Origin: Schistocerca nitens
Lineage: Eukaryota; Arthropoda; Insecta; Orthoptera; Acrididae
Length of the DNA stretch: 64,000 bases
Assembly: GCF_023898315.1 (NCBI RefSeq)
Contig: NC_064616.1
Span: 645,416,974 to 645,480,973, forward strand
Direction: 5' to 3'
The notes beneath the pieces are model-generated. The model searched no databases. It was given only the letters and a program-made list of their open reading frames with translations, and was not told where the DNA came from. Position 1 is the first letter of the stretch; every line of letters starts with the position of its first letter. The position numbers and the translations under genes are program-made. Below, one piece after another: positions 14,021-25,397 of the stretch.

Positions 14021-14332
14021 ATTTCATTCTGGAAACATCCCCCAGGCTGTGGCACGCCATGTCTCCACAATAGCCTTTCTTCCAGGACTGCTAGTTCTGC
14101 AGCATCACAGGAGAGCTTCTGTGAAGTTTGGAAGGTAGGAGAGTAGGTACTGGTGGAAGTAAAGCTGTGAGGACAGGGCATACGTCGTGATAGGATAACT
14201 CAAATGATAGAGCATTTGCCAACAAAAGGCAAAGGTCCCGAGTTCAAGTCTCGGTCCGGCACACAGTTTTAATCTGCCAGGAAGTTTTATATCAGCACAC
14301 ACTCCGCTGCAGAGTGAAAATTTCATTCTGGA
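14021..14332 (+). mobile_element. tRNA-like SINE nested in mariner
   Basis: Bounded by a 13-bp direct repeat (ATTTCATTCTGGA at 14021-14033 and 14320-14332). It contains a tRNA-like block near 14190-14265: A-box-like tcaaatgatagagcatttgcc, anticodon stem region, then B-box gagttcaagtctcggtccgg. The tRNA-like part is in the middle rather than at the 5' end, so the unit may be a circularly permuted or tandem-derived SINE. It is younger than the mariner it interrupts. Confidence 0.85.
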
Positions 14333-14392
14333 TACAGGTACTGGTTTCTGTAATTATGTCTCTGGCTCGTTTTGTTTTGAACACCCCTTATA

Positions 14393-15984
14393 TTAGCAAT
14401 ATTGTGAGGCTGTTGACTACCTATGGTTCAGGGGTCTCATTTAAAATGATGACAGAAGCTAAGATGACAATCTTTGATTTTATCTATAATGGATGAATAT
14501 TTTAACATTGACTGACTGATGATGATTCTCAATTGTTATCATTATGTTGCATACTCCTGCCACATCAACTGACTAACATAAGAGGCTGTTGCTTTAACAG
14601 TAGGCCTAAATGAAATCACCTCAAACAGAAAATCTCTAGGTGTTTCATGTTAAGTTTACTTCTCTAGCAAAGCCAATTTGTCCAACATGATTTGTGTGCA
14701 GCTGTGACAATATATAATTGATGTGAATCATGCAGGATGTCACTCTAAGAATAATGCAATGGCTGCAATGTTACATATCAACCTGAGTTGTACTTCCAAC
14801 TATCGAGTGACATCCCTCTTTGATGACAACAGAGCCCTACTAAAATGAGGCCACAATTTGCTCAGTTTTACCTCCAATGGTAATTTGTACAATTTCAATG
14901 AGTCTTCTGCTACATTTATCTATAAACATCTATTGCCAAATTTTTACTGCAATATATTACTATTTACAAGAAATTTTTGCTAGTTGCTAAGTATCTGCTA
15001 TGCTGCCACACTAAACAAACCACACTGATAACACAAATTGCATTATTCTATCAGTTGAATTATTGGACTCCAGTATACCTATATAGCCACCTTGCTAGAT
15101 CATGATCATCTTCAACAACATCAACATCAACATCACCACCACCATCACCAATCTTCAGGTAAGAGTGAATATATGCAATTCACTAATGGCACCCAAAAAC
15201 ATTCCTGACATTCTTTAATCTTCCTTATATGCACCCCAAGAGAAGAATCATGTATTTTGTACTCAGATCTATCAGCCTACAGGTGATGGCTAATTATATC
15301 AGCCTAAAGTTGATGGCTAATTCATTTGACAATGAGTACAAGAGGGGTCAAGATGCTCAGGCAAGCTCCATGTTGTCTCCAAATAATGTCAAGTAAGTGA
15401 CTGACTTTAGATTGAAATGAAGGTAGGTTTTATTAGCATTGAAGTACACTCCCATTTGCAAGGAATCTCAGTGCTTATACAAATACAGCAACTTTCCGAA
15501 GTAAAATTCGAATTATTTTTAGATTTTCCAGAAACTTTTGGAACTTTCATCATGAAGTGAAACCATTTAGCGGTAACTGGCCTCAAGCCAAGGATTATTG
15601 GGGCTACACAATAAAGCGTGGCCTCTGATCAATGTTCGTAGCCTCAGACATGACAATATGTTGACATATGATAGATGGTCAATCACTTACCAATCCAGAA
15701 TTATAGTATTTCTGTATTCAAGTTTCCAGTCCTCAAATTGCCTGTTTCTATGAAGAAAGATGCCTTAATTATCTTTCCTGGATATCTGCTTCTTTCCATC
15801 TTTGCTGGGGTATCTGGGGGTAGCATTTTCTGGAAAATACCACATTGCCAATGGGCATACTGTATGAGGTCTGTGAGATACCAGTCTCCTTGCACAGTAT
15901 ATTCATTTGTTTATTTGGTTAACAAATTAATAAAAGGACATACTTATTTGTTGGGAATTCAAACGAAGTAGAGTTAGGTAAGTT
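14393..15984. other. Intron sequence, nothing recognised
   Basis: About 1.6 kb without a recognisable gene or repeat. A short imperfect CAT/CAC run lies near 15110-15150. Confidence 0.5.
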
Positions 15985-16160
15985 AGTGCTCAATGTCCAA
16001 CTGACACTGTGGACATTTGAACGAGGATGGAACAGACTGGAATCAACTTCACCTTCCTGAAGAAACCTTCATGGCATTTACACAAACTGATTTAGGGAAA
16101 CCACAGAAAAACCTAATTCAGGAAGACAACACTTTTAGTGCCACAGACAAGTCTGTCTCA
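15985..16160 (-). mobile_element. Heavily eroded fragment of the conserved-core SINE
   Basis: The block tgatttagggaaaccacag, the following aaaaacctaattcagga, and a cttcctgaa/catggcattt block line up in order with the core of the SINE at 10778. Ends and tRNA head are not recognisable. A short conserved-core match only. Confidence 0.4.
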
Positions 16161-17127
16161 ATCAATGTACAGCTTTGCGAAGTGCTTCTGATTTTTCACT
16201 TCAGACTTCATGTATAATAAAATTTTGTGAATAGTTGGACATACGTTAACAGTCCTTGTGAATTTAATGAGGGTGAAACTCCACCTACTAGCATATGTCA
16301 AATTTCATAATTTAAGGAAAAATATATTAACTGACAGGCAGGGGAGATCTGATTTTAAAATAAATTAAAATTGATTTTACATGATTTATTTATTTAGTCA
16401 GTCATCAATTAATCACTGGCAGTGTTAATAAGTTACTGAATACATACAAAAATATAGCTTCTTATAGTGTCTTAAATTACATAAGCTTCTACAAATTTAC
16501 TACTTAAAATACAGTATTCACTTACATGTCTACATAACCACTAATGTAGTCACCCAGTCTTATTTTCTATTTGGCCATGTCAGTCTTCAGATTTATGTGT
16601 ACAAAGGTGGTTGTACAATCAGCAGAAGCAAAATCTGAAGAAGTTTTAAAATGCTTCTGCACCAACATCATAATTCAAAATATAAGCTTCAACACGTGGT
16701 TGAAATCAAGTTGAATTTTCCCCAAACATGGGTTAAATTTCTTTGTGTCACTGCTTAAAAATAAGTTTCTGCTTATAGTTCTGCTGTAATCATCTCTGCT
16801 AAACAGCACAGAACAATTGCGTAGATAGATAAAACTGGAGTGCAACTTTTATCACACTCTTTTTGTTTGAAGAATCAGCCAGAAATCACAAGATCCCTCT
16901 TCAAACAATAGACCAATGCTATTTGTTGTTGTTGTTGTTGTTGTCATTGTTAACACACCACAAGTAACAATCACCATATATATTGATGGGGAAAGGTAAA
17001 TAATAGAGAAAATGACAGAAAAGGCTATTTGAAGCAAAAAAGTTTAAGATATATTCTCTCTTTCAGGTGATTTCTGATGTGTTTGTAAGTGTTAATAATC
17101 ATCATGAAATGGTTTTATTATTTTTAT
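16161..17127. other. Intron sequence with a short (GTT)n run
   Basis: No gene recognised. A short GTT repeat lies at 16921-16942. Confidence 0.55.
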
Positions 17128-19008
17128 TAACTGACTAACATCTTCATATGTGGCGAACTCACTGCTCAGGCTGTGACCGAAGCCTCATATTTACGACAAT
17201 CAGAGAAGAAACTGTGCAGGTGTGAGTGATCCAATTTTTTGTGACCAATAGCACAGATATGCATATTGGTAGCGAGAGAGACAGCTATGCCACCTGTCTG
17301 ATGATGAATGCACACACAGAGGTGTGTCAATCACACTGAAAGCTGCCGTCAGCAGCCCCAGCACACTCTGTTGGGAGCCACCTGCCGAATTACATGTCTG
17401 TGCTGGCTTGTACCCATCCTCATCTTTGCCAACCAAATACCTATGTCATGACCACAGCATCATCCCTCGTATGACCAACAGTTCTTTTTTGTGTTTGCTG
17501 TGATTTTAACGTGGCCAGCACAGGATCCCATGCGGTGATGAGTTGGTATCCTGTGTCCCTGTTAAGCAAATTAGTTAAGCTGTGAGTCCCAGTACGAAGA
17601 CGTCAACGAAAGCATTTCGGTGTTTGATGTTTGACACATCTATCCTCTATGGTGTGACAAGTTTGTCCAATGTTTGACACCTGCAGCTACATAGAATCTT
17701 ATAGACACCAGGCCTTCTTAAACCAAGATCATCTTTCACCGAGACTAGAAGAGCTCCGAGTTTCATTGGCAGATGAAAGACACATTTAATTTATGTTTCT
17801 CCAACAGTCTTCCTATTTTCAAAGAAACACCACTGATGTATGGCAAAATTACTTTCTTGTTTGTTCATCACTTCCTTCCAGCTCCTCAGTTTCTCTAACA
17901 CGCACCGGACATAAGGCAAGGCGAATCTCCTGTTCAGAATATCCACTCTAAAAAAAAAGGGGGGGGGGAATAATGGGTCACACTGTGTACTATAAAGCTA
18001 CACACATGGACTTGTACTTGTAGGCCACCAGCTGTCACCATGCTGCACAACAAAGTGGCGTTCTTAGGATTTTGTCCACAGAGAACGAGCCATATCAGAT
18101 TCAGACAGCTTGTCTGGTTCACTACGCCACCTCCATACCATATTTTTAGAGAATGGATATTCTGAACAGGGGATTTACCATACCTTACATCTGGGCATGT
18201 GTTAGAGAAAATGAGGAGGTGGAAGAAAGTGATGAACAAAGAGGAATGGTATTTTGCATGTCGGCAGTGTTTCTTTGAAAATAGGAAGATTATTAAAGAA
18301 ACATAAAGTTAAATGCATCTTACTTCCACTAACAAAACTCAGAGCTTTTTTAGGCACAGTGAAAGATGATCTTGGTTTAAGAAGGCCTGGTGTCTGTAAA
18401 AGCCCATGTAGGTGTGGGATGTCATACACTGGATAAACTCGTCACACCATAGAGGATAAATGTGTTGAACATCGACAAAACTCACACCTGGACCACACAG
18501 AGAAATCTGCAATGGCAGAGCATTGCCTCAGTTCAGAACATTGTATGGAACATAAAACACCAAAATTCTTGGTTAATTTGCTTAACAGGGACACAGAATA
18601 CCAACTCAGAATGACATGGGATCCAGCACTGGTCATGTTAAAATCACAGAAAAAAAAAAAAGGAACTGTGGTCGTACAAGGGATGATGCTGTGGTGGCGA
18701 CATACAGATTTGGGTGACACAGGCATGGATGGGCACGGACATGTATTTTGGCAGACAGTTCTTGACAGAGGGTGCTGGGGTGGCCAACAGTAGCACACAG
18801 TATGACTGCCATGCCTCTGTGCGTGTGTTCATCATCTGACAGGTGGCGTAGCTCTCTCTCTTGCTACCAATCTGCGTGTCTGCGCTATATGTCACCAAAA
18901 TTTGGTGCATTCACACCTATGCAGTTTCTTCTGCGATTGCCTTAAACAGAAGGCTTCGTCATAGCCTGAGCAGTGTGTGTGCCACATCTGAAGATGTCGG
19001 TCAGTTGT
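17128..19008. mobile_element. Penelope-like retroelement as a head-to-head inverted pair
   Basis: Two long arms are inverted copies of each other: 17128-17943 (minus sense) and 18142-19008 (plus sense), separated by about 200 bp. Each arm carries the 3' end of a Penelope-like element, with the GIY-YIG endonuclease region nearer the centre and the 3' untranslated region pointing outward. The reverse transcriptase part is absent, so both arms are 5' truncated. The arms differ by many substitutions and indels. Confidence 0.85.
18250..18660 (+). pseudogene. GIY-YIG endonuclease region of Penelope-like element (right arm)
   Basis: The frame reads SLKIGRLLKKHKVKC, then LRAFLGTVKDDLGLRRPGVC, then CRCGMSYTG, which lines up with the GIY...YIG core (here GVC and SYTG, so both signature motifs are altered). 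It continues HTIEDKCVEH and AMAEHCLSSEH, the conserved arginine/glutamate-histidine part of these endonucleases. A stop (TAA) follows SYTG. GIY-YIG domains in Penelope-like elements nick target DNA to prime reverse transcription. The left arm carries a second, more damaged copy on the minus strand near 17650-17850. Neither is expected to be active. Confidence 0.8.
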
Positions 19009-19789
19009 GCTGATGAAATATTATGGACTTTTCACAATGACATCTGATGTCCCACCTGAGAACCATACTTACAATGTATTACTATTCCTGCACATTCTCT
19101 TTAACTCCTGTTTTGATAAAACATGTTCACTGAGCAGTAAAGCTTTCATGCAATGTGTTGAAAACTATGAAAATGCAACAACCTCGAATATAACATATCA
19201 GAAACTATGAATTGTATTCTTCAACACTAGCAGGAGCACAGGCATTACAGAAATCATAAACACACATCACTTCTGCATATAGTAGTAACAAACAACATTT
19301 GATTTAAATTTAACGGCATGGTTTCAAGGAAGCAAAGATATTCACAGTACATACAATTGGAGCAAATACTATAGGTGGGCAAGAGAGAAATCATGCACCA
19401 CTAGCAAAAACATTAATTTATATGAAAAGTGTTCTATCAAAAACCATCTCGGTTAGAGCAAATGAATTTGACTTCAAATGAGAATTAGTTATTCATGCTC
19501 TGGAACACTGACTGGACACCCAGTATATGCTGGAAGATGATGTGTTCATTTTGCTCCTTAGTGGGAAAGTGTTTGAAGCTATGTAATTTCCAGGCAATGT
19601 GGAACCAAGCTGTAAAATTTTGGTAGGAACTGCAGTCTGTGTCTTTGACCATTGCTCATAATAAGTATAAAAGTGTCATTAAAGATAAACAATGCAACAC
19701 TTTAGGAAGGAGAACTGTTTCTAAATACAAATGTAAGGTCACAAATGTCCTGCCACTTAATTCATGAAAGAGACGAAGGAAGAAGTTTT
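19009..19789. other. Intron sequence, nothing recognised
   Basis: No gene or repeat family recognised between the Penelope-like arm and the minisatellite. Confidence 0.5.
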
Positions 19790-19945
19790 GCTGCAGGTGA
19801 GCACCAGGATTGGACTGTGGGGGAGAGAGGCCACAAGTGTGCAGGATAGGAATTTGGGAGACAGAAGTAGCAGGTGCACAGGATAGGAATGTGGGAGGGA
19901 AAGAGCAGGTTCACAGGATAGGAATGTTGAAGGGAAAGGGAGCGC
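19790..19945. repeat. Degenerate minisatellite, left part
   Basis: Imperfect ~33-36-bp units built around gcaggtgcacaggatagga followed by atgtgggagggaaag. At least four units are recognisable. The array resumes at 21165 after a LINE. Confidence 0.85.
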
Positions 19946-21160
19946 AGGTCACACCAATGTTCAAGAAAGGCAATAGGAGTAATCACTAAATTACAGGTCC
20001 TTATCATTAACATCGATATGTAGCACGATTTTGGAACATGTATTGTATTCAAATATTATGAATTACCTCAAAGAGAGTGGTTTATTGATACATAGTCAAC
20101 ACGGTTTTAAAAAAACATTATCTTTTAGAAACCCAAATAGTTATTTACTCACATGAAGTGTTGAGTGCTATCAGCAAGGGATTTCAAATTGATTCTCTAT
20201 TTCTAGATTTCCAGAAGGCTTTTGATGCCATACCTCAACAAGCGGCTTGTAATGAAATTGTGTGCTTATAGAATATCATCTCAGTTACGCGATTGGATTC
20301 ATATTTCCTATCGTAGGAGTCACGGTTCACAGTAATTGATGGAAAGTCATCTAGGATGTTGTTGTCTATTGTTTAGTAAAGTCATAAGATGATCACAACC
20401 ACTTGCAAAACAATTTAGATATGATATCTGTATGGTGTGGAAATAGGCAATTGACCCTAAATAATAAAAAGTTTGAAGTCATACACATGAGTACTACAAG
20501 GGATCCATTAAACTTCAGTTACACGATAAATGAAACAAATGTAAAGACTGTAAGTTCAACAAAATACTTAGGAATTACAATTATGAACAACGCAAATTGG
20601 AAAGAACACATAGAAAACATTGTGGGGAAGATGAACCAAAGACTACGTTTTATTTGCAGAACACTTAGAAGGTGCAACAGACCTAAAGAGACTGCCTACA
20701 CTACCCTTGTCTGTCCTCTTTTGGAGTACTTCTGCATGGTGTGGGATCCTTACCAGATATGATTATCAGAATACATCAAGAAAGTTCAAAGAAAGACAGT
20801 CTGTTTTGTATAACCGAGAAATACGGAGAGAATGTCACAGGTGTGATACAGGATTTGGGTTGGTCATTATTAAAACAAAGGTATTTCTCATTGCCGCGGG
20901 ATCTTGTCACGAAATTTCAATCACAAACTTTCTCCTCCAAATGCAAAAATATTTTGTTAATGCCGACCTACACAGGGAGAGATGATCATCATAATAAAAT
21001 AAGGGAAATCAGAGCTCACATGGAAAGATCTAGGTGTTCTTTTCTCGTGTGCACTGTTCGAGAGTGGAACAACAGAGAAGTAGTATGAAGGTGGTTTGAT
21101 GAACCTTCCGCCAGGCACTTGTGTGATTTTCAGAGTAGCATGTAGAAGCAGATGCAAACA
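19946..21160 (+). mobile_element. CR1-like LINE fragment A (reverse transcriptase 3' part)
   Basis: Truncated non-LTR retrotransposon. Around 19985-20240 the translation, with frame changes, shows NYRSLSLTSICS, SQHGFKK and LDFQKAFDAIPQ, all reverse-transcriptase motifs. The next readable stretch, 20403-20762, starts LDMISVWCGNRQLTLNNKK and runs through KYLGITIMNNANWKEHI and PLLEYFCMVWDP. The region between, which should hold the GVPQG and F/YADD catalytic motifs, is missing (about 20340-20400). The 3' end codes HHNKIREIRAHMERSRCSF, shared with fragments B and C. It is inserted in a minisatellite. Confidence 0.85.
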
Positions 21161-21164
21161 GCAG

Positions 21165-21590
21165 TTGTGAGGCATAGGAAAGTGTGAGGAAGAAGTAGCA
21201 GGTGTGGCAGTTAAGAATGTGAGTGGGAGAGCCAGCAGGTGAAAAGCCTAGGAAGACAGCAGGTGAACAGGAAAGGAAAGTGTGAGGGAGAGGCAGCATG
21301 TGTGTAGGCTAGGGATATGAGAGGGATAAGTAGAAGCAGTGCAGGTTACAAATGCGGATTGGAGAGGCTGTAGGTGAACAGGATAGGTACATAGAAGGAC
21401 AGCCATAATTTGTGTGGGATAGGACTGTAGGAGGGCGAGGCAGCAGTTGTGCAAGATAGGACTGTGGTAGGGAGAGGCAGCAGGTGCACAGAGTAAAAAT
21501 TCAGTAGTAGGAGGCAGCAGGTGCCTGGGACAGAACTGGAGGAGGAAGAGGCAGCAGGTGTCTTGAGGTACGAATGTGTTACATGCATCC
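21165..21590. repeat. Degenerate minisatellite, right part
   Basis: Continuation of the array at 19790-19945, with about ten recognisable units around ggcagcaggtgcacaggata and tgtgggagggaga. The continuity on both sides shows that the LINE inserted into an existing array. Confidence 0.85.
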
Positions 21591-23067
21591 GTAATCCTCC
21601 TGGCCTCAATCTCTGCTACAATTTTTGCTAGCTCCTCTGCTCCTCACCAGTCACATCCACACTTGCCACTGGACAGTAAATTGACTCATCCAGCACCCAC
21701 ACTATCTTCCCTGTAATCACCCCTTCCTCTGCCTGAATCCCTCATCCAATGCACTCCCCAGTATCGTTGGGTGCTCGAAGAGCTCATTGGTGCAGGTGCC
21801 CATGCAGCATTCCTGTCCTGTGCACCTGCTGCCACTCTCTTCTAGCCATCAGCCACTCTTCTGAAATCCTACCTCACTCTCTGCATGTCCTCTCCTCCCC
21901 TCCTTCGTCCACTCTATCTGGAACAAACCCCTCACTCCAGTCAATCTGCAAAGTTACTATGTTGTCAGCTGGCACAATGCAACCATAATGTGTGTGTGTG
22001 TGGGGGGCGGGGGGAGGGGGGGGAGGGGCACGCGCACACGCACTTGCTCGCTCTAAGTTGAAAAATGATTTGCCTGAAAGCTAAATTTTCCATTCTCATT
22101 TATGTGCCATTCATTGCCTCCATTATTTGGTGAGTTATCTTTATACTTTAAATTATTAAATATTTATTTCTTGTACAAATTCCCTGAAATGTACCTTTTT
22201 TTTTAAAGAGGTGCTGCTCTGGAGAAGAGTATGGGGAACATTCCAACTACTGTAATGGCATAGGGAGAGATTAAGTAAAGAATAATGGGCAACAATTCCA
22301 CAAAAAGAATCATACTGCAGCAGAGAGGAAAACCATAAAAAGGATTTTGAAAATTTAAAATTGACTATTTCAAAACAGCACAACAGTTTCCAAACAATAC
22401 ACCTGGACTCAAATGTGCGGGATATGATACCTACAAACCTGTCTAGCATTTCAAGTAAAATAGTCAATATGCTTTTCTATAATTTAGAACTGATGTATTC
22501 TCATTTGCACAGAACATGAAAAAATATTCAAGCAGATCCAAATAATAGTTTTAGGATAAATAACATACAATGGTGAATTATTTGTCACATCAACTTCTAT
22601 AATTCAATACTTTTGTCATAATCATTGAATACCTTAGGTAAATTGGCTTGATTTCCCCCTGTTTCTAGGTGAACAGTGATAGTGATTTTAGTTCTGCTAC
22701 GGACTGCTGAGCGCCGTTTTCTTGGCTACATTGCATATCACGAGGTTGTGGTTAAATTAGGACATGAGTTTAAATTCAGAACTACATAAATGCATTGTCT
22801 GCTACAGTTCACTTATTGGTCAGTTAAAATCAACTGCTGACACAGCACCTCTCATTTCCATCATAATTCACGGAGGCTGCTTGCTACGACACATCACGTT
22901 ACACATTCATATCATTTTACTGCAACGGATGTGGCAACACAGTAGCAGCAAGTTACAGATATCAACTATCAAGTAATTTTAATTGGAATACAGTTCTACT
23001 TTAACCTGCTTGCACATGGCAGAAGGCACTAGATGTCTGCAAAACTTTGGCACTGCTGATTTTTTAA
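21591..23067. other. No gene; GT/G-rich tract at ~21990-22040
   Basis: A pyrimidine-rich stretch precedes a GT repeat merging into an imperfect G-rich run at 21990-22030 and a CA-rich stretch. It may be the 3' end of an unrecognised repeat. The remainder to 23067 shows nothing recognisable. Confidence 0.5.
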
Positions 23068-23311
23068 GGATATGTGGGCCTGGAACTCTGTTGCACAATG
23101 TAATGCAGGTTCAAACAATTGCTTAAACTGCACACAAAATGTGTTAAGTTCTGTGAATGGTCACAGTTGAAATCAGATTCAGGATTGCTTTGAGGATATT
23201 TGGGCCTGGAACCCTGTTGCACGATCTAATGCAGGTACAAACAGTTGCTTAAACTGCGCACATATTGTGTTAAGTTCTGTAAATGGTCTTGCAATTGAAA
23301 TCAGATTCACC
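23068..23311. repeat. Two-copy 126-bp tandem duplication
   Basis: Unit 1 begins ggatatgtgggcctggaact at 23068 and unit 2 begins ggatatttgggcctggaacc at 23194. Both continue through ttgcac, taatgcagg, caaaca, ttgcttaaactg, gtgttaagttctgt and gaaatcagattca. Divergence is modest. Confidence 0.92.
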
Positions 23312-23914
23312 TAGTACAGAATTTAAGAACAAAAAAGTACAAAAGTGTCTCAGCCAAAAATGTTAGTTGTTGCCCAAGAGTTGTTTGCTAGTAGTGTTAG
23401 TTGCCGAACTGCATTTGTGTACTTTGTTTGGACTAAGATCTCATCCTACAGTGGGATCAACTGGCCATTGTACATAACTACTCTGCGTCAAGAGGACCTC
23501 AGCTGCAGGAAGCCAATGCACCGCTACTTGTCCTCATTAAGCAGAGGCACAGTAGCACCTGTATCATGCTGGGAATGTGCTGTTGCTCTATCAATGGCCT
23601 GTTGAAGCATAAGCCTCTGCAGCCCACCTGCTGCTGCTATGAGTACTGGCAAGGTAGCATGCAGGTCACTGATGACCAACATTGTTTACAAACACCAACC
23701 AAGGCAGACACTTATTAGGTGCTCGGTTCACAGCATGCAAAACAGGTGACATCATGGAAAGAGCAACAAGACTGTTGACGACATGGGCTACAGCTTCGAG
23801 AAGATTTGATAGCACAAACTTTTGTGGGAGCTTTTCACAATGTTGTGTAGGAAACTGTTGCCTAAGCCTCTCCTCACTTTGGGGAACACCGACAGTGAAC
23901 GAAACTCTTTGTTT

Positions 23915-23946
<32 letters not shown>

Positions 23947-24189
23947 TATTGACGATGAGGGTGATAGATCTTTAACTACTGCACTAACTACTGAATCCTG
24001 TGTCGCCAGACTGCCAGATGAACAGATGCTTGGTAGACTGAATGATGATGTTATTGGAAGTCATCAAGATCGGAGAGCATAATGAGTACTAATGCTACTA
24101 ACAACATTGACACCAGAAGAACTGTGAAATATAGCTTGCATTGATGCAGTTACTTCACGAGCTGTGGCAAGTTCTAGTAGCTGGAAATG
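23312..24189. other. No gene recognised; (TTC)n at 23911-23947
   Basis: Plus-strand open frames of 86-97 residues show no domain I know. A (CTT)n run translates as a serine or leucine run. Confidence 0.5.
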
Positions 24190-24580
24190 CAACAGGTCTA
24201 CTAAAGAAACTGCTTACACTACATTTGCCCGTCCTCTTCTAGAGCACTGCTGTGCTGTATGAGATGTTTCAATGACAGGATGGACAAAGGACATAAAAAA
24301 AGGTCAAAGGAGGTTAGCTCATTTTCTATTATCTCAAAATAGAGGAGTGTGTGCCATGGATATGATGTGCGAATTGATGATGTCAATCATTAAAATAAAA
24401 GCATGTTTTGTTGCGTCATGAAATTTCAATCATCAACTTTTTCCACAGAGTGTGAAAATATTTTGTTCACACTTACCTATATATGGAGAAATGATCATCA
24501 TACTAAAATGGAAATCAGAGCTCACCAAGCAAATTTTAAGTGTTCACTTTTCCCGCAGTGGAATAAAGATGTAGATGTTG
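24190..24580 (+). mobile_element. CR1-like LINE fragment B (3' end)
   Basis: Contains the same 3' terminal segment as fragment A. A stretch reads KETAYTTFARPLLEHCCAVW, then SSTFSTECENI, then HHTKMEIRAHQANFKCSLF. The end is a gatgta-like run (gtagatgttgatgtag), matching the end of fragment C. Truncated at 5' and interrupted by frameshifts. Confidence 0.8.
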
Positions 24581-24962
24581 ATGTAGAATGCAGAGAATTG
24601 CATCCAATAACTTTAAAGACTATCAGGAGAAAGACATATAATAACATCATCACAGATTAATGAGTTGGCATTCAATGTGCTACACTGTTTACAGTAAAAA
24701 TCACATTAGCAGACCATTCTGCATTGCTTACATTTCTTAGGACATTGGTTACATTTCTGCCTGTCTGCAGCTATGTGGTTTGGTGATCATAATAGTCAGT
24801 CAGCAAACCACAAACATCAGAAAAGCTCAAGCTACTGGGGTTCAAGAGTGGGAATAGTTTTTACACCACTTCATACAGTTTATTACTAGAAGACAGTAAG
24901 AGTACGCACTAACATTCTGGGTCAGTTACTTGACTTGCCTTGCAGTGAATAACAAATTGACT

Positions 24963-25397
24963 TCAATAGGACTCCCAACTGTTGTTTGCCTCATCAAAGC
25001 AAGCGAATGATGGTGGTGGTGGTGGTGGTGGTGGTTGTGGAAGAGGAGGAGGAGGAGGAGGAGGAGGAGGAAGGCGCGGAAACTGCAACTGCAGAACGTT
25101 GTTGGTTTTGCAGCAGTTGTAACAGCAATTTCTGCAGTTGTTGTGGAATTCCCATTGCTGTTCGTGCTTCTCATGTTGCTGCTCCTGAAGTTCCCATTGC
25201 TTTTCAAGCTGTTGATATTGCTGCAGTAGTTGTTGATGTAACTGCTGTAATGCTGTCACCACAGCCTTAGAAACTAGGGGTCCAGGCTTCACAGGAATAA
25301 CTACACAGTGAGAATGTACTTGCTGCCACTTCTCTATCCTACTCCGTGTAGGTGGAACAAGTTTATGATCACTTGTTCTGTTGATAATCCAAATCAT
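24963..25397 (-). pseudogene. Glutamine-rich/proline-rich open frame of unknown origin
   Basis: A 144-codon frame with a Q-rich segment (TALQQLHQQLLQQYQQLEKQ) followed by proline tracts from the (TGG)n/(GGA)n array. Q-rich N-termini are common in Gypsy-type Gag proteins, so this may be the start of a decayed gag, but no capsid or zinc-knuckle sequence follows. I cannot assign a function. The proline tracts are microsatellite translation and should not be counted as evidence for coding. Confidence 0.3.
25010..25073. repeat. (TGG)n(GGA)n microsatellite
   Basis: About ten TGG/GGT units followed by about ten GGA units. Lies within the Q/P-rich open frame. Confidence 0.95.

Larger units (their letters stand above)
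13331..14390 (+). mobile_element. Mariner-family element, internally deleted, with nested SINE
   Basis: Terminal inverted repeats of about 26 bp: left begins TAAGGGGCATTCAAAAAGAA, right is its complement with few mismatches. TA duplications lie at 13329-13330 and 14391-14392. The N-terminal half of a transposase is on the plus strand. After the helix-turn-helix region a SINE (14021-14332) interrupts, and only about 58 bp remain between the SINE and the right terminal repeat, so the catalytic half has been lost. Confidence 0.9.

Noticed and set aside
14185-14265. A functional tRNA gene
   Set aside because: Part of a repetitive SINE-like unit; D-arm and anticodon region deviate from a functional tRNA.
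17128-19008. Hammerhead ribozyme in the Penelope-like arms
   Set aside because: CTGATGA-like strings occur, but I could not find the matching GAAA core and stems at the right spacing.
24986-25270. Plus-strand frame with Val/Glu runs
   Set aside because: Translation of the (TGG)n(GGA)n microsatellite and the antisense of the Q-rich frame.
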